Positions 34,475-43,417 of a stretch of DNA of 64,000 nucleotides are shown here, in pieces. The stretch comes from Acetobacteraceae bacterium (GTDB lineage: Bacteria; Pseudomonadota; Alphaproteobacteria; Acetobacterales; Acetobacteraceae), in contig JASHOA010000022.1 of the NCBI GenBank assembly GCA_030041375.1, positions 1 through 64,000 on the forward strand, written 5' to 3'. Each line of letters opens with the position of its first letter. The first letter of the stretch is position 1. The position numbers and the translations under genes are program-made. The notes under the pieces are model-generated. The model searched no databases and was not told where the DNA came from. It saw only the letters and a list, made by a program, of their open reading frames with translations.

Positions 34475-35623
34475 TCATTCCGGCCTTTGCTGGATGGGAA
34501 TGAAGGTTCGCCCCGGCGGGCCGTCGTAGAGGGTCAAGGGCCGGATCAGGATATTGTTCTCCTGCTGCTCCAGCACCTGAACGACCCAACCGGGAACGCG
34601 GCCGATCGCGAAGATGGGAACGAACAAGTCGCGCGGGATACCGAGCAGGTAGTAGACCACGCCGGAATAGAAATCGACGTTGACGTTGACGCCATGGCGG
34701 GCATAGGGCGCCATGGCTTGCACCACCGCCTGCAGAATCTCGTACCAGCGCGGCTGTCCCATCTCTTTGGATAACCGCTCCACGCCTGAGCGCATGTGGC
34801 GCGCGCGGGGATCCTCGACCCTGTAGACGCGGTGACCGAAGCCGGTGACCGGATCGCCCGCCTTGCGTCTTTCCCGCACGTACTCGCCGGCGCGGGAGGG
34901 ATCGCCGATCTCCTCGGCCATCTTCATCACGTCCTCGGCGGCGCCGCCGTGCGCCGGGCCGGAAAGGGCGGCGATGGCGGCGGTGATGGCGGCGTGCAGG
35001 TTGGCGTTGGTGCCGGTGACGACGCGGGCGGTGAAGGACGAGGCGTTGGAGCCGTGTTCGGCATGCAGGACGAGGTCGCGATCGACGAGGCGGGCGGCCT
35101 CGTCGTCCGGTTTCTCGGCCTTCAGCATCCAGAGAAAGTTGGCCGCGTGGCCGAGGTCGCGTGCCGGCGGGACGGGCGCCTGATCCTGGCGCATCCGCGC
35201 ATGCGCGGCGATGATCATCGGCACCTGGGAGATCAGCCGGACGGCCTTGCGCAGCGTTGCCGGACGCGAATTATCGGCCGTGTCGGGGTCGAAGGAGGCG
35301 AGCGCGGAGGTGGCTGTGCGCAGGACATCCATCGGATGCCCCGATTTCGTGAGGCGGATGATGTCGTAGATGGCGGGAGGAAGCGTGCGCGCCAGCTTCA
35401 ACTTGCGGTCGAACTCTGCGAGTGCGGTTCGTGTGGGCAGATCGCCATGCAGGAGCAGCCAAGCGGTCTCTTCGAATGTTGCGTGCTCTGCGAGGTCGTG
35501 GATCGAATAGCCGCGATAGCGGAGATCGCCGGCACGGCCGTCGATATAGGTGCAGCGCGAGCGGTCGAAGTAGATGTCTCTGAGGCCGCGGTAAACCTTG
35601 ACTGACGCTGTTCCTTCCGCCAT
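34475..35623 (-). CDS. Citrate synthase family enzyme
   Basis: Condenses acetyl-CoA with oxaloacetate (or, in 2-methylcitrate synthases, propionyl-CoA). The 382-residue dimeric-type protein retains the catalytic triad: His in [10 protein letters not shown], His in [10 protein letters not shown] and Asp in [14 protein letters not shown] 35623 is close to the conserved [12 protein letters not shown] start. It diverges from pta across 53 bp. As pta makes acetyl-CoA from the acetyl phosphate of Xsc, this copy may serve sulfonate catabolism rather than be the main TCA enzyme. A 2-methylcitrate role cannot be ruled out. Confidence 0.88.
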   Translation of the reverse strand: MAEGTASVKVYRGLRDIYFDRSRCTYIDGRAGDLRYRGYSIHDLAEHATFEETAWLLLHGDLPTRTALAEFDRKLKLARTLPPAIYDIIRLTKSGHPMDVLRTATSALASFDPDTADNSRPATLRKAVRLISQVPMIIAAHARMRQDQAPVPPARDLGHAANFLWMLKAEKPDDEAARLVDRDLVLHAEHGSNASSFTARVVTGTNANLHAAITAAIAALSGPAHGGAAEDVMKMAEEIGDPSRAGEYVRERRKAGDPVTGFGHRVYRVEDPRARHMRSGVERLSKEMGQPRWYEILQAVVQAMAPYARHGVNVNVDFYSGVVYYLLGIPRDLFVPIFAIGRVPGWVVQVLEQQENNILIRPLTLYDGPPGRTFIPIQQRPE

Positions 35624-35676
35624 CACTTTCTCCTGCTGCAATTGCCGTTGCAAACCATTCCTGCTCAGGGCTCTCA

Positions 35677-36663
35677 ATGGAGCTGTTGGATCGCTGCTTC
35701 GAGAGAGCGCGCCTGGCCAGACTGAAAGTCGTTCTTCCCGAAGGCCATGATTCCCGTGTGCTTAAGGCCGCCCGGCGGCTCAAGGACGAGGCCATCGCGT
35801 GGCCGATCGTTGTCGGCTCGACGGCAGCGGTTGGCCGGGCGGCCGAGGAAGCCGGCGTTTCTCCGGACGGGATCGAAATCGTCGATCCGGCGAGCGACCC
35901 GCGATTGCCATCCTTCGGCGCGGTCTGCGCTGCCGGACGGGAGCGGATGACTCCCGCCGAAGGAACGCGCCTGATGACAAGGCCATTCTATCTCGGCGGC
36001 ATGATGGTACGCGAGGGCGATGCGCACGCCATGGTCGGCGGGGTGGCGGCTCCGACCCGGCGTGTCATCGAAGCGGCGCGCATGACGATCGGCTTGGCCG
36101 ACGGCATCGCCTTCCCGTCCAGCTATTTCGTTCTGCGGGTGCCGGACTTTCTGGGGCAGGGCCCGCGACATCTCTTGTTTGCGGACTGCGCAGTCAATGC
36201 CGAGCCGACCGCCGAGCAGCTTGCGGATATCGCGATTGCCTCGGCGCGGAGTGCCGAGGCGCTGATCGGCGAGCCGGCGCGCGTGGCGATGCTCTCGTTC
36301 TCGACCAAGGGGAGTGCGCAGCATGTCCGCGTGGAGAAGGTTCGCCGCGCAGCCGAACTCGTGCGCGAGCGGGCGCCGGGGCTCGCCGTGGATGGGGAGT
36401 TGCAGGCCGATGCGGCGCTGGTTCCGGCAGTCGCCGAGAAGAAGCTCGCCGAACCTGGCGCGGTTGCCGGACGCGCCAACGTTCTGATCTTCCCGGATCT
36501 CGATGCCGGGAACATCGGCTACAAGCTGGTGCAGTGGCTGGGCGGGGCGAGCGCGTTCGGGCCATTTCTGCAGGGCTTTGCCAAGCCGGTCAGCGATCTT
36601 TCGCGCGGGGCGAGCGTGGCGGACATCGTCGCGACTTGCGCCGTCATCCTGGCCACGGCGTGA
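35677..36663 (+). CDS. pta: Phosphate acetyltransferase
   Basis: Converts acetyl phosphate + CoA to acetyl-CoA + phosphate in the cytoplasm. The 328-residue short (EutD-like) form has [42 protein letters not shown] and [22 protein letters not shown], the classic Pta signatures, and no DRTGG regulatory domain. Pta next to xsc is a known arrangement because Xsc releases acetyl phosphate. It is convergent with the xsc-TTT operon and divergent from citrate synthase. It differs clearly from the phosphotransacylase at 5700-6665. Confidence 0.92.
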   Translation: MELLDRCFERARLARLKVVLPEGHDSRVLKAARRLKDEAIAWPIVVGSTAAVGRAAEEAGVSPDGIEIVDPASDPRLPSFGAVCAAGRERMTPAEGTRLMTRPFYLGGMMVREGDAHAMVGGVAAPTRRVIEAARMTIGLADGIAFPSSYFVLRVPDFLGQGPRHLLFADCAVNAEPTAEQLADIAIASARSAEALIGEPARVAMLSFSTKGSAQHVRVEKVRRAAELVRERAPGLAVDGELQADAALVPAVAEKKLAEPGAVAGRANVLIFPDLDAGNIGYKLVQWLGGASAFGPFLQGFAKPVSDLSRGASVADIVATCAVILATA

Positions 36664-36695
36664 GCGGAGGCGAGCGCCGGCGATCCTTTCCGGGA

Positions 36696-38225
36696 TCATC
36701 GAGGGCCACCCGAAGCCGGAAGCGGTTGCCTTTGCCGGCGGGACAGAACTTCGCGCAGCAGTGGATAGCCGAGAGCGAGCGCTGATGCACCCATCAGAGC
36801 GGCGCTGATCGGGTCCTTGAAGAAGACGAGCCAGTCGTTGCCGCTGGCGATCATGCTGCGCACGAAAGAGTCCTCGCCGATCGGGCCGAGGATCGCGCCG
36901 AGCACCAGGGGCGCGATCGGGAATGCGAATTTCTCGAACAGATAGCCGAGGATGCCGAAGAAGACGATCATCCAGACATCGGCAAGATCGTTGCGATTGG
37001 CGTAGGCGCCGACGAGGCAGAACATGACGACGATCGCGGAGAGAATGCCCTGTGGGATTTTCAACACCTTGACGACGACACGGATCCAGAAGAAGCCGAG
37101 GAGACACATGCCGATGACGCTGACGAACATCGAACTCAGGATCGTGTAGACGAGGAGCGTCGATTTCGGGTCCTGAAACAGCATCGGACCCGGCTGCACG
37201 CCATGCAGGAGGAAGGCGGCGAGGATCACGGCGGTTGCGCCGCTGCCGGGAAGGCCGAGCGTCAAGAGCGGGATCATGTGGCCTGCGACCGAAGCGGTGG
37301 CGCCGATCTGCGGAGCGACGATGCCTTCGGGCAGGCCCGTTCCCAGGAGATGCCGCCGCCGGCCATACTGCTTCTCGATACCGTAGGAGATGAAGGAGGT
37401 AATCGTCGCACCCGCGCCAGGGACGATGCCGATCAGAGTGCCGAGAATGGTGCTGCGAATGATCGTGATCCTGATTGCGATCAGCTCGCTGAGGGTCGGG
37501 AATTCGGTGGCGACGCTTCTGTCCGCATCGTTCGGCTGGCTGACGCGCAATCCCTGGCCGATCCGTGTCAGCACCTCGCTCAGCCCGTACGTGCCGACCA
37601 GGATCGCGACCAACTGGATGCCGTCCTCCAGGATCGGCACGCCGAAGGTGAAGCGGTCGGTGCCGTAGGTGCTGTCGATACCGACTGTTGCCACCAGCAA
37701 TCCGACACAGAGGCTGATGATGGCGTTGGGTAACGATCTTCCGGCCAGCGCCACGACGGTCGTCAGGCCGAAGAACACGGCAGCGAAATAGTCCGGCGAA
37801 TCGAAGCTCAACGCGACGCTGCTCAGCGGTCCGGCGATCGCGACCATGACCGCCGAAGAAACGAGGCCGCCGATGAGTGCTGCAACCAGGGCCCAGCCGA
37901 GGGCCTTGGCCGGCGCCCCACGCTTGGCCATGGCGTGACCGTCCCACAACATCGGGACGTCCATCGGCTCGCCCGGTATGCGGTAGAGAATGGCAGTGAA
38001 GCAGCCCGCGTACGTGCCGGAGAAGTAGATCGCGGTGAGCAGAATGATCGAAGGTTCGATCGGCATCCGGTAGGTGAAAGGAAGTGCCAGGATGACGCCC
38101 ATGACCAGGCCGAGACCGGGCATGATCGAGACCGCCATTCCGACCAGCAGGCCAGTGACGAGCATCAGGAGGTCGAACGGCTGAAAGACGTGTGCGAGGC
38201 CATGTCCGAGATCGACGAAGGTCAC
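36696..38225 (-). CDS. tctA: Tripartite tricarboxylate transporter large permease (TctA)
   Basis: A 509-residue, 10-12 helix membrane protein, the main channel of a TTT carrier driven by an ion gradient and fed by a binding protein. Family hallmarks are GLLVGMAVSIMPGLG near the start and GIVPGAGATITSFISYG and LTLGLPGSGATAVILAAF further on. TTT systems import carboxylates such as citrate or tartrate and in some cases other organic acids. In this operon sulfoacetate, itself a carboxylate, is the predicted cargo. It ends 32 bp from the convergent pta. Confidence 0.9.
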   Translation of the reverse strand: MTFVDLGHGLAHVFQPFDLLMLVTGLLVGMAVSIMPGLGLVMGVILALPFTYRMPIEPSIILLTAIYFSGTYAGCFTAILYRIPGEPMDVPMLWDGHAMAKRGAPAKALGWALVAALIGGLVSSAVMVAIAGPLSSVALSFDSPDYFAAVFFGLTTVVALAGRSLPNAIISLCVGLLVATVGIDSTYGTDRFTFGVPILEDGIQLVAILVGTYGLSEVLTRIGQGLRVSQPNDADRSVATEFPTLSELIAIRITIIRSTILGTLIGIVPGAGATITSFISYGIEKQYGRRRHLLGTGLPEGIVAPQIGATASVAGHMIPLLTLGLPGSGATAVILAAFLLHGVQPGPMLFQDPKSTLLVYTILSSMFVSVIGMCLLGFFWIRVVVKVLKIPQGILSAIVVMFCLVGAYANRNDLADVWMIVFFGILGYLFEKFAFPIAPLVLGAILGPIGEDSFVRSMIASGNDWLVFFKDPISAALMGASALALGYPLLREVLSRRQRQPLPASGGPR

Positions 38226-38237
38226 GGTGCGGCCCTT

Positions 38238-38783
38238 CTAATGGACGCCGAGGAAGGCCATGACCGCGAAGGACACGTGATCGAATGGCGCGATTCCGCC
38301 GGGCAGGGAAACGTAAACCACCCGCATGAACAGGAACATGAAGCCGAATGCGACGACGACGCTCAGGGCGACGCCCAAGAGCAATCGCCGGTAGTGCCCG
38401 AGATAGAGCAGGGCCAATGTGTAGATGATCGTGGCGAGGAAAAAGCCCGCAACCGGCAGGAGGAGCAGGTAGCCGAACGTCGCCAGGACGGCGAGCCACA
38501 CCCGGTGGGGATAGAGTTCCGGCGGGCGGAGCAGTGCCTCGATTTCGGCACTATCGCTGCTCTGCTCTGCCGCGGCTTTGCCGATCCCGAATGTGCTCGC
38601 GACGAATCCCCAGAACGCGGCGAGCAGCATCAGGACGAGGACGAGCTTCGGCCAGGCATCCGGACCGATCCGGCCGGGAATGGCGCCGAAGTTGAAATGA
38701 TCGGCGGTGTCGAAGAGAAAGGCGCCGACGCCGAGCACGACAAGATAAGGCAGGCCGGCCCGGATGCGCGCGAGCGGGCGCAT
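38238..38783 (-). CDS. tctB: Tripartite tricarboxylate transporter small permease (TctB)
   Basis: A 181-residue membrane protein with four predicted helices, the small membrane subunit of the TTT carrier. It has a short first helix (LPYLVVLGVGAFLFDTADHF), a variable acidic loop (SSDSAEIEALLR) and a hydrophobic C-terminal half. ATG 38783 lies 14 bp after the tctC stop. An upstream extension of the frame lies inside tctC and is rejected. Confidence 0.82.
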   Translation of the reverse strand: MRPLARIRAGLPYLVVLGVGAFLFDTADHFNFGAIPGRIGPDAWPKLVLVLMLLAAFWGFVASTFGIGKAAAEQSSDSAEIEALLRPPELYPHRVWLAVLATFGYLLLLPVAGFFLATIIYTLALLYLGHYRRLLLGVALSVVVAFGFMFLFMRVVYVSLPGGIAPFDHVSFAVMAFLGVH

Positions 38784-38797
38784 TGCCGTGCGCGCGT

Positions 38798-39769
38798 TTA
38801 TCTCGCTCCCATGTTCGTCAGGGCCCGGAACTTCCTGGCCTGATCGAGCCAGGCGTTCATGAACTGCCGCGCTCCATCCATCGGGATGTAGCTGTCGGGA
38901 TCCGCGTATTGGCTCTGGAGGTAGGTTTTCCATTCCGCGGTCTTCGCGACCTTGGCCAGTTCATCTGCCAGCAGCTTGACGATCGCGGGCGGGGTTCCGG
39001 CCTTGACGACGATGGAGCGGAATTGCGGCAGGTCGACGGTATAGCCGAATTCCGTGCCGATCGGCACGTCCTTGAATTGCGGAATGGTGAGGCGGCGGGG
39101 ATAGAAAAGGATCAGCGGGCGGATCTCACCACCATCGAAGTAGCTGCGAACATCCCCGGTCTGTTCGTAGAGAAGATCGGTATGGCCACCGATGATCGAG
39201 GTATAGCGCAGGACCGGCTTGGCATAGGGGATCTCCGTGAGCTTCAGCCCCTTGGTTTGCAAGTAACTGGTGGTGATGTCGTCGGCGCTGCCGTAACCGA
39301 GGATCGCGACCTTGAGGGGATGCTGTTTCGCACTGGCGACGAATTCGGGCCAGGTTTTCCAGGGGCTTTTGGTGCTGACCCAGTAACCGGACGGCTGCTG
39401 GATCATGATCGCCAACGGAATGACCTGCTTCGGGTCGAAGGCCGGACGTGGCCGGGCGAGGAGGGCGTAGGTGTCACCGATCAAGACCGCAAGGGTGTAG
39501 CCGTCCGCGGGCGAGGTGAGAAGCTTGGTCATTCCGACCATGCCGGTGGCGCCGGGCACGTTGAGCACCGGGAAGGACGCGCCGAGATCGTGCGCCATGA
39601 TTTTCCCCGCAGTGCGCGCGAGGAGGTCGGCGCCGCCGCCGGGACCCCAGGGCACGATGAAATCGATCGGATGATCGGGGTATCGCGCCTGGGCAGGTGT
39701 AGCCGGCGCAGACAGTACGAGTGCTAAGAGCAGAGCGCCGATCCAGACGCATTTCCTCGCAACAGACAT
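38798..39769 (-). CDS. tctC: TTT-type solute-binding protein (TctC/Bug family)
   Basis: A 323-residue periplasmic receptor with a Sec signal peptide (KCVWIGALLLALVLSAPATPAQA). The mature start, RYPDHPIDFIVPWGPGGGADLLAR, is the typical Bug-family opening, and VLNVPGATGMVGMTKL carries the conserved loop that holds carboxylates. It delivers the ligand to TctAB. ATG 39769 is followed directly by the signal. It begins 108 bp after the CoA ligase alpha-subunit gene. Confidence 0.9.
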   Translation of the reverse strand: MSVARKCVWIGALLLALVLSAPATPAQARYPDHPIDFIVPWGPGGGADLLARTAGKIMAHDLGASFPVLNVPGATGMVGMTKLLTSPADGYTLAVLIGDTYALLARPRPAFDPKQVIPLAIMIQQPSGYWVSTKSPWKTWPEFVASAKQHPLKVAILGYGSADDITTSYLQTKGLKLTEIPYAKPVLRYTSIIGGHTDLLYEQTGDVRSYFDGGEIRPLILFYPRRLTIPQFKDVPIGTEFGYTVDLPQFRSIVVKAGTPPAIVKLLADELAKVAKTAEWKTYLQSQYADPDSYIPMDGARQFMNAWLDQARKFRALTNMGAR

Positions 39770-39877
39770 GGCTCCCTCCTTCTCATGCTCGGTGTTTTCC
39801 GTCGGACGAGCCGACGCGACCGTCCCTGCCGCGGCATCGGCGGCAGTGAGTGCCTGTTGCGCGGACGAGAGCGTGCA

Positions 39878-40780
39878 TCAGGCCCTCTCGGGAACAAGAG
39901 GCGAAAGGCGCGTGGCGAGCGCGGCGGGGATCGCGTGCGGCGTGTCGACGACCGTGACACCCGCCCGCTCCAGCGCTGCGCGCTTGCTGGCATAGCTTCC
40001 GGCGCCAGCCTCGACGATGGCGCCGGCGTGGCCCATTCGCCGGCCGGGCGGCGCGGCGCGGCCGGCGATGAAGGCTGCGACCGGCTTTGCCATGGTGGCG
40101 GCGTAGCGCGCGGCATCCTCTTCCATCGCACCGCCGATCTCGCCGACCAGCACGATGGCATCGGTACGGAAATCATGATCGAGCGCCTGCAAGGCTTCCT
40201 CGGTTGTCGTGCCGAGTATCGCGTCGCCGCCGATGCCGATGAAGCTCGACTGGCCAAGACCGGCGCGCGTCAGATTGAGGCAGACGAGGGTGCCAAGGCT
40301 GCCGCTGCGCGAGATCACGCCGATCCGTCCAGGCCTGAAGATGTTGGTGTTATGGCCTGGCATGATGCCGACGAACGCCTCGCCCGGAGTGACCAATCCG
40401 GCAGTGTTCGCACCGACAACGCGCGCCCCGGAGGCACGGGCAGAAGAAAAAACGGCGAGCATATCGTGCACGGGGACGTGCTCGGTCAGAACGACGAGGC
40501 CTCTGATGCCGGCTTCGATCGCATCCAACGCGGCATCCTTGACGGCTTGCGGCGGGACGAACATCACCGCGATATCGACTTCCATCCGGGCGAGCGCGGC
40601 AGAGGCGGAGGCGAAAACCGGAAGGCCAAGGTGGGTGACGCCGGCACGTTTCGGGTTCGTGCCGGCCACGACATTCGTGCCGACGCCGAGCATGTGCCCG
40701 GTCCAGAAGGTTCCCTGGGCGCCGGTTACTCCCTGGATCAGGACACGATCGGAGCGACGGAGGATGGGAAATGCCGTCAT
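39878..40780 (-). CDS. CoA ligase alpha subunit, SucD-like (predicted sulfoacetate-CoA ligase)
   Basis: A 300-residue protein like the alpha subunit of succinyl-CoA synthetase and malate-CoA ligase. It contains the CoA-binding Rossmann part (VLIQGVTGAQGTFWT), VGANTAGLVTPGE, GVISRSGSLGTL and the phosphorylated histidine in RMGHAGAIVEAG (His about 251). It forms an ATP- or GTP-dependent ligase with the beta subunit encoded just upstream (ATGA overlap). From the neighbours the acid activated is predicted to be sulfoacetate. From memory, such a two-subunit ligase has been proposed under the names SauP/SauQ in place of SauT. Succinate or malate remain possible substrates. Confidence 0.8.
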   Translation of the reverse strand: MTAFPILRRSDRVLIQGVTGAQGTFWTGHMLGVGTNVVAGTNPKRAGVTHLGLPVFASASAALARMEVDIAVMFVPPQAVKDAALDAIEAGIRGLVVLTEHVPVHDMLAVFSSARASGARVVGANTAGLVTPGEAFVGIMPGHNTNIFRPGRIGVISRSGSLGTLVCLNLTRAGLGQSSFIGIGGDAILGTTTEEALQALDHDFRTDAIVLVGEIGGAMEEDAARYAATMAKPVAAFIAGRAAPPGRRMGHAGAIVEAGAGSYASKRAALERAGVTVVDTPHAIPAALATRLSPLVPERA

Positions 40781-41904
40781 GAAGCGGCCTCGACCGCAGC
40801 GCGGACGGCATCTTCCATGAGATCGAAAGGAGCCGAGCCGAATTCGCTCCTGATGAGCGAAACCGCTTCGTCTTCGCCCGTGCCATGGACCGAGAAGAAT
40901 ACCGGAATGGTGGGCTTGAGGCGGCGCCAGGCTTCGACGACGCCGCGCGCCATGACGTCGGTGCGGGCGAAGGCGCCGCAGAAATTGACGACCAGGGAGC
41001 GCAGGTTCGGATTGCCGAGCACGAGGGCGAGAGCCGATTCGGCCTTCACGTAGGCGTCACCGCCGATTTCGAGAAAATTCGCCGGCCGGCCACCGAAATG
41101 GCTCACCATATCCATGGTGGTCATAGTGAGTCCGGCGCCGTTGGCGAGAACGCCAACATTGCCATCGAGGGCGATGTATTTGAGGCCGAGGGCGGCGGCA
41201 TGCTGTTCGATGGTGGTCAACGGATCCGCAACTGCGCGGGCAGTGAGCGCTGGCTGGCGGAAGGAGGCTGCGTCATCGAGGATGAACTTGCAGTCGAGAG
41301 CGACGAAGGAGTAATCCGCAAGCTCCGCCAGGGGGTTGACCTCGATCAGTTCGGCATCGGTCCGCCGCCAGAGGCGATAGAGCCGAGCCAGGAAATCCGC
41401 CAGCGCCGGTTTCACATGATCGACACCCATGCCTTCGAGTACCGCAGCGGCGGCGGTGGCATCGAACCTGTCGAGATCGCGGACGAGGTGGCGTGCGACG
41501 GTGCCGGACCCAGCGGCGGCGATTTCCTCGATGTCCATGCCGCCGGCGGGAGAAAACATGACGAGAGGAGAGCGGTCACGGGGGGATTGCAGGACGGCGC
41601 AGTAGAATTCGCCGATGAGCGGAAGTCTCGGCTCGACCAGTACGGCAGCGGGGCGATGGCCGGCGAACGTGCGGCTGAGGATATCCTCGGCGGCGGCACG
41701 CGCCTCATCGGGGCCATCGGCCATGCGGACGCCACCCATCCGGCCGCGCTTGCCGACGGGAATCTGTGCCTTGACCACGCACTGCCCGAGGCGCCGTGCC
41801 GCGTTCGCGGCGGCGTCGGGATTTTCGCACCACGCGCCAGCCGGTACCGGGATGCCGGCGGGCGCGAGGATTTCGGTCTTGGCGTGGTATTCGAGCAAAT
41901 TCAT
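40777..41904 (-). CDS. CoA ligase beta subunit, SucC-like (predicted sulfoacetate-CoA ligase)
   Basis: A 375-residue protein like the beta subunit of succinyl-CoA synthetase. It starts MNLLEYHAKTEILAPAGIPVP and has the ATP-grasp region with VVKAQIPVGKRGRMGGV, ELIEVNPLAE (metal-ligand Glu and Asn), and the C-terminal ligase domain VVNFCGAFARTDVMARGVVEA. It supplies nucleotide binding for the alpha subunit. It lies 9 bp after the sauS-like gene. TCA-cycle sucCD normally neighbour sucAB, which are absent here, so a specialised ligase is likely. Confidence 0.8.
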   Translation of the reverse strand: MNLLEYHAKTEILAPAGIPVPAGAWCENPDAAANAARRLGQCVVKAQIPVGKRGRMGGVRMADGPDEARAAAEDILSRTFAGHRPAAVLVEPRLPLIGEFYCAVLQSPRDRSPLVMFSPAGGMDIEEIAAAGSGTVARHLVRDLDRFDATAAAAVLEGMGVDHVKPALADFLARLYRLWRRTDAELIEVNPLAELADYSFVALDCKFILDDAASFRQPALTARAVADPLTTIEQHAAALGLKYIALDGNVGVLANGAGLTMTTMDMVSHFGGRPANFLEIGGDAYVKAESALALVLGNPNLRSLVVNFCGAFARTDVMARGVVEAWRRLKPTIPVFFSVHGTGEDEAVSLIRSEFGSAPFDLMEDAVRAAVEAAS

Positions 41905-41913
41905 CGCCCAGGC

Positions 41914-43338
41914 CTACTTCCCGTATTTCGCCCAGTAGCGACCGAACAGCGTCTCCTCGCTTGGCCGGTCTTCGGGAATAGGCCGGGCGAGATGAGTGAT
42001 GTTCAGGAAGTGCCGGTAGCTCAGGTTTTCGCTGATGGAGTTCTTCTGCCAGGTACCGCAGCCCATGCTGAGGGTAAAATTCAGGCCGCTGTCGAAGCCG
42101 CCGCCGTTGCCGAAGGTGTGGGCGAAATTCACCAGCACCCGCACGACATCGACATTGGCGGCGAGGATGCGAGGACGCTCAGGATCCCTGGTGTGAATGC
42201 CACAGGAATGCCCGCGGCCCTGATAGTCGAGAATGCGGCGGACGATTTCCACGGCCGCTTCGAAATCCGGGGCACGGTAGAGTGCTAAGACCAGCGAGAG
42301 CTTTTCCCCGGAAAGGGGATGGGCGGGGCCGTAGTCGGTTTCTTCGACCATGAAGAAGCGCGCAGCAGCGGCTGGCTTGGGTAGGGCGAATGCCTTGGCA
42401 AGGACCAGGGCGTCCTTGGCGATGAGATCGCGGTTCAACCGGCCGCCCTGCCAGAGGGCCGAGCGCACGCGCTGGGCGGCATCTGTCGTGCAGAGATAGC
42501 CGCCCGCGCGCCGCAAGGCGGCGAGCGCTTCGTCATAGATGCCGTCGATGATGACGAGAGAGTTTTCGGAAGAGCAGGACGTCGCATTGTCGAAGGTCTT
42601 CGAGGCCGCGATCTTCTGCGCGGCATCGTCGAGGTCTGCCGTTTCATCGATGATGACCGGCACGTTGCCGGCGCCGACGCCGATGGCCGGAGTGCCGCTC
42701 TGGTAGGCGCGGCGGACATTGTCCTGCGAGCCGGTGACGACGACGAGATCGGCGGCTTCCATCAGTGCCTGGGTCATCTCTTTGGAGGCCGGCGGCGGAA
42801 GGGCCTGGACGAGATCGGCTGGAGCGCCGATGCGGGCAAGTTCACTGCGCATGGCCGTGACGGTCGCCGAAGTGGTGGCGAAGCCGCTCGGCGAGGGCGC
42901 GACGACAACCGCGTTCCGTCCCTTCAGTGCCATCATGGCTTTGTTGACGGCGGTGGCGGAAGGGTTCGTCGAGGGGGTGACGGCGGCGACGACACCGACC
43001 GGCTTGGCGAACTTGACGATTCCGCTGGCTGGATCCTCCTCGATCACGCCGACGGACCTGACGCGCAGGAGATCGCGCAGCGTGCCGAATGTCTTGCGCT
43101 GGTTCTTGATGATCTTGTCGGGGACATTGCCGAGGCCCGTGTCCTCGACTGCAAGCCTGGCGAGCGAGGCGGCACGGTCGGAGCGATAGAGGGACCAGGC
43201 AAGCGCGATCACCAGCTCGTCGGTGCGCTCCTGATCGGCTTTGGCGATCGCGGCCATGGAGGTGCGGGCGCGTTCGATCAGAGGCTCGACGACGGCCTTG
43301 GTACCTCTGGCTTCGATGTCGGTGAGTGTCTGGTCCAT
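41914..43338 (-). CDS. sauS: Sulfoacetaldehyde dehydrogenase (acylating), SauS-like
   Basis: A 474-residue aldehyde dehydrogenase of the CoA-acylating class. It is predicted to reduce sulfoacetyl-CoA with NADPH to sulfoacetaldehyde and CoA. The N-terminal nucleotide-binding part shows FAKPVGVVAAVTPSTNPSAT, and the catalytic Cys lies in FDNATSCSSENSLV (about residue 255). The ending with HTFGNGGGFDSGLNFTLSMG resembles EutE-like acylating dehydrogenases. The distinction from succinate-semialdehyde or acetaldehyde dehydrogenases rests on neighbouring xsc and ligase genes and on overall resemblance to SauS. It follows xsc by 79 bp. Confidence 0.8.
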   Translation of the reverse strand: MDQTLTDIEARGTKAVVEPLIERARTSMAAIAKADQERTDELVIALAWSLYRSDRAASLARLAVEDTGLGNVPDKIIKNQRKTFGTLRDLLRVRSVGVIEEDPASGIVKFAKPVGVVAAVTPSTNPSATAVNKAMMALKGRNAVVVAPSPSGFATTSATVTAMRSELARIGAPADLVQALPPPASKEMTQALMEAADLVVVTGSQDNVRRAYQSGTPAIGVGAGNVPVIIDETADLDDAAQKIAASKTFDNATSCSSENSLVIIDGIYDEALAALRRAGGYLCTTDAAQRVRSALWQGGRLNRDLIAKDALVLAKAFALPKPAAAARFFMVEETDYGPAHPLSGEKLSLVLALYRAPDFEAAVEIVRRILDYQGRGHSCGIHTRDPERPRILAANVDVVRVLVNFAHTFGNGGGFDSGLNFTLSMGCGTWQKNSISENLSYRHFLNITHLARPIPEDRPSEETLFGRYWAKYGK

Positions 43339-43417
43339 GGCGAATTCCGACCTCCCTCCCCTCGCCTCTGCGATGGCCGCCGCAGCATGGCGCTTGTGGC
43401 GGCCACCCCTTGGAGAT

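Noticed and set aside
35674-38499. A minus-strand open frame of 941 codons
   Set aside because: It runs antisense over pta and in another frame over tctA/tctB, which have clear family motifs. Its translation is rich in Arg, His and Pro with no domains, typical of shadow frames in GC-rich DNA.
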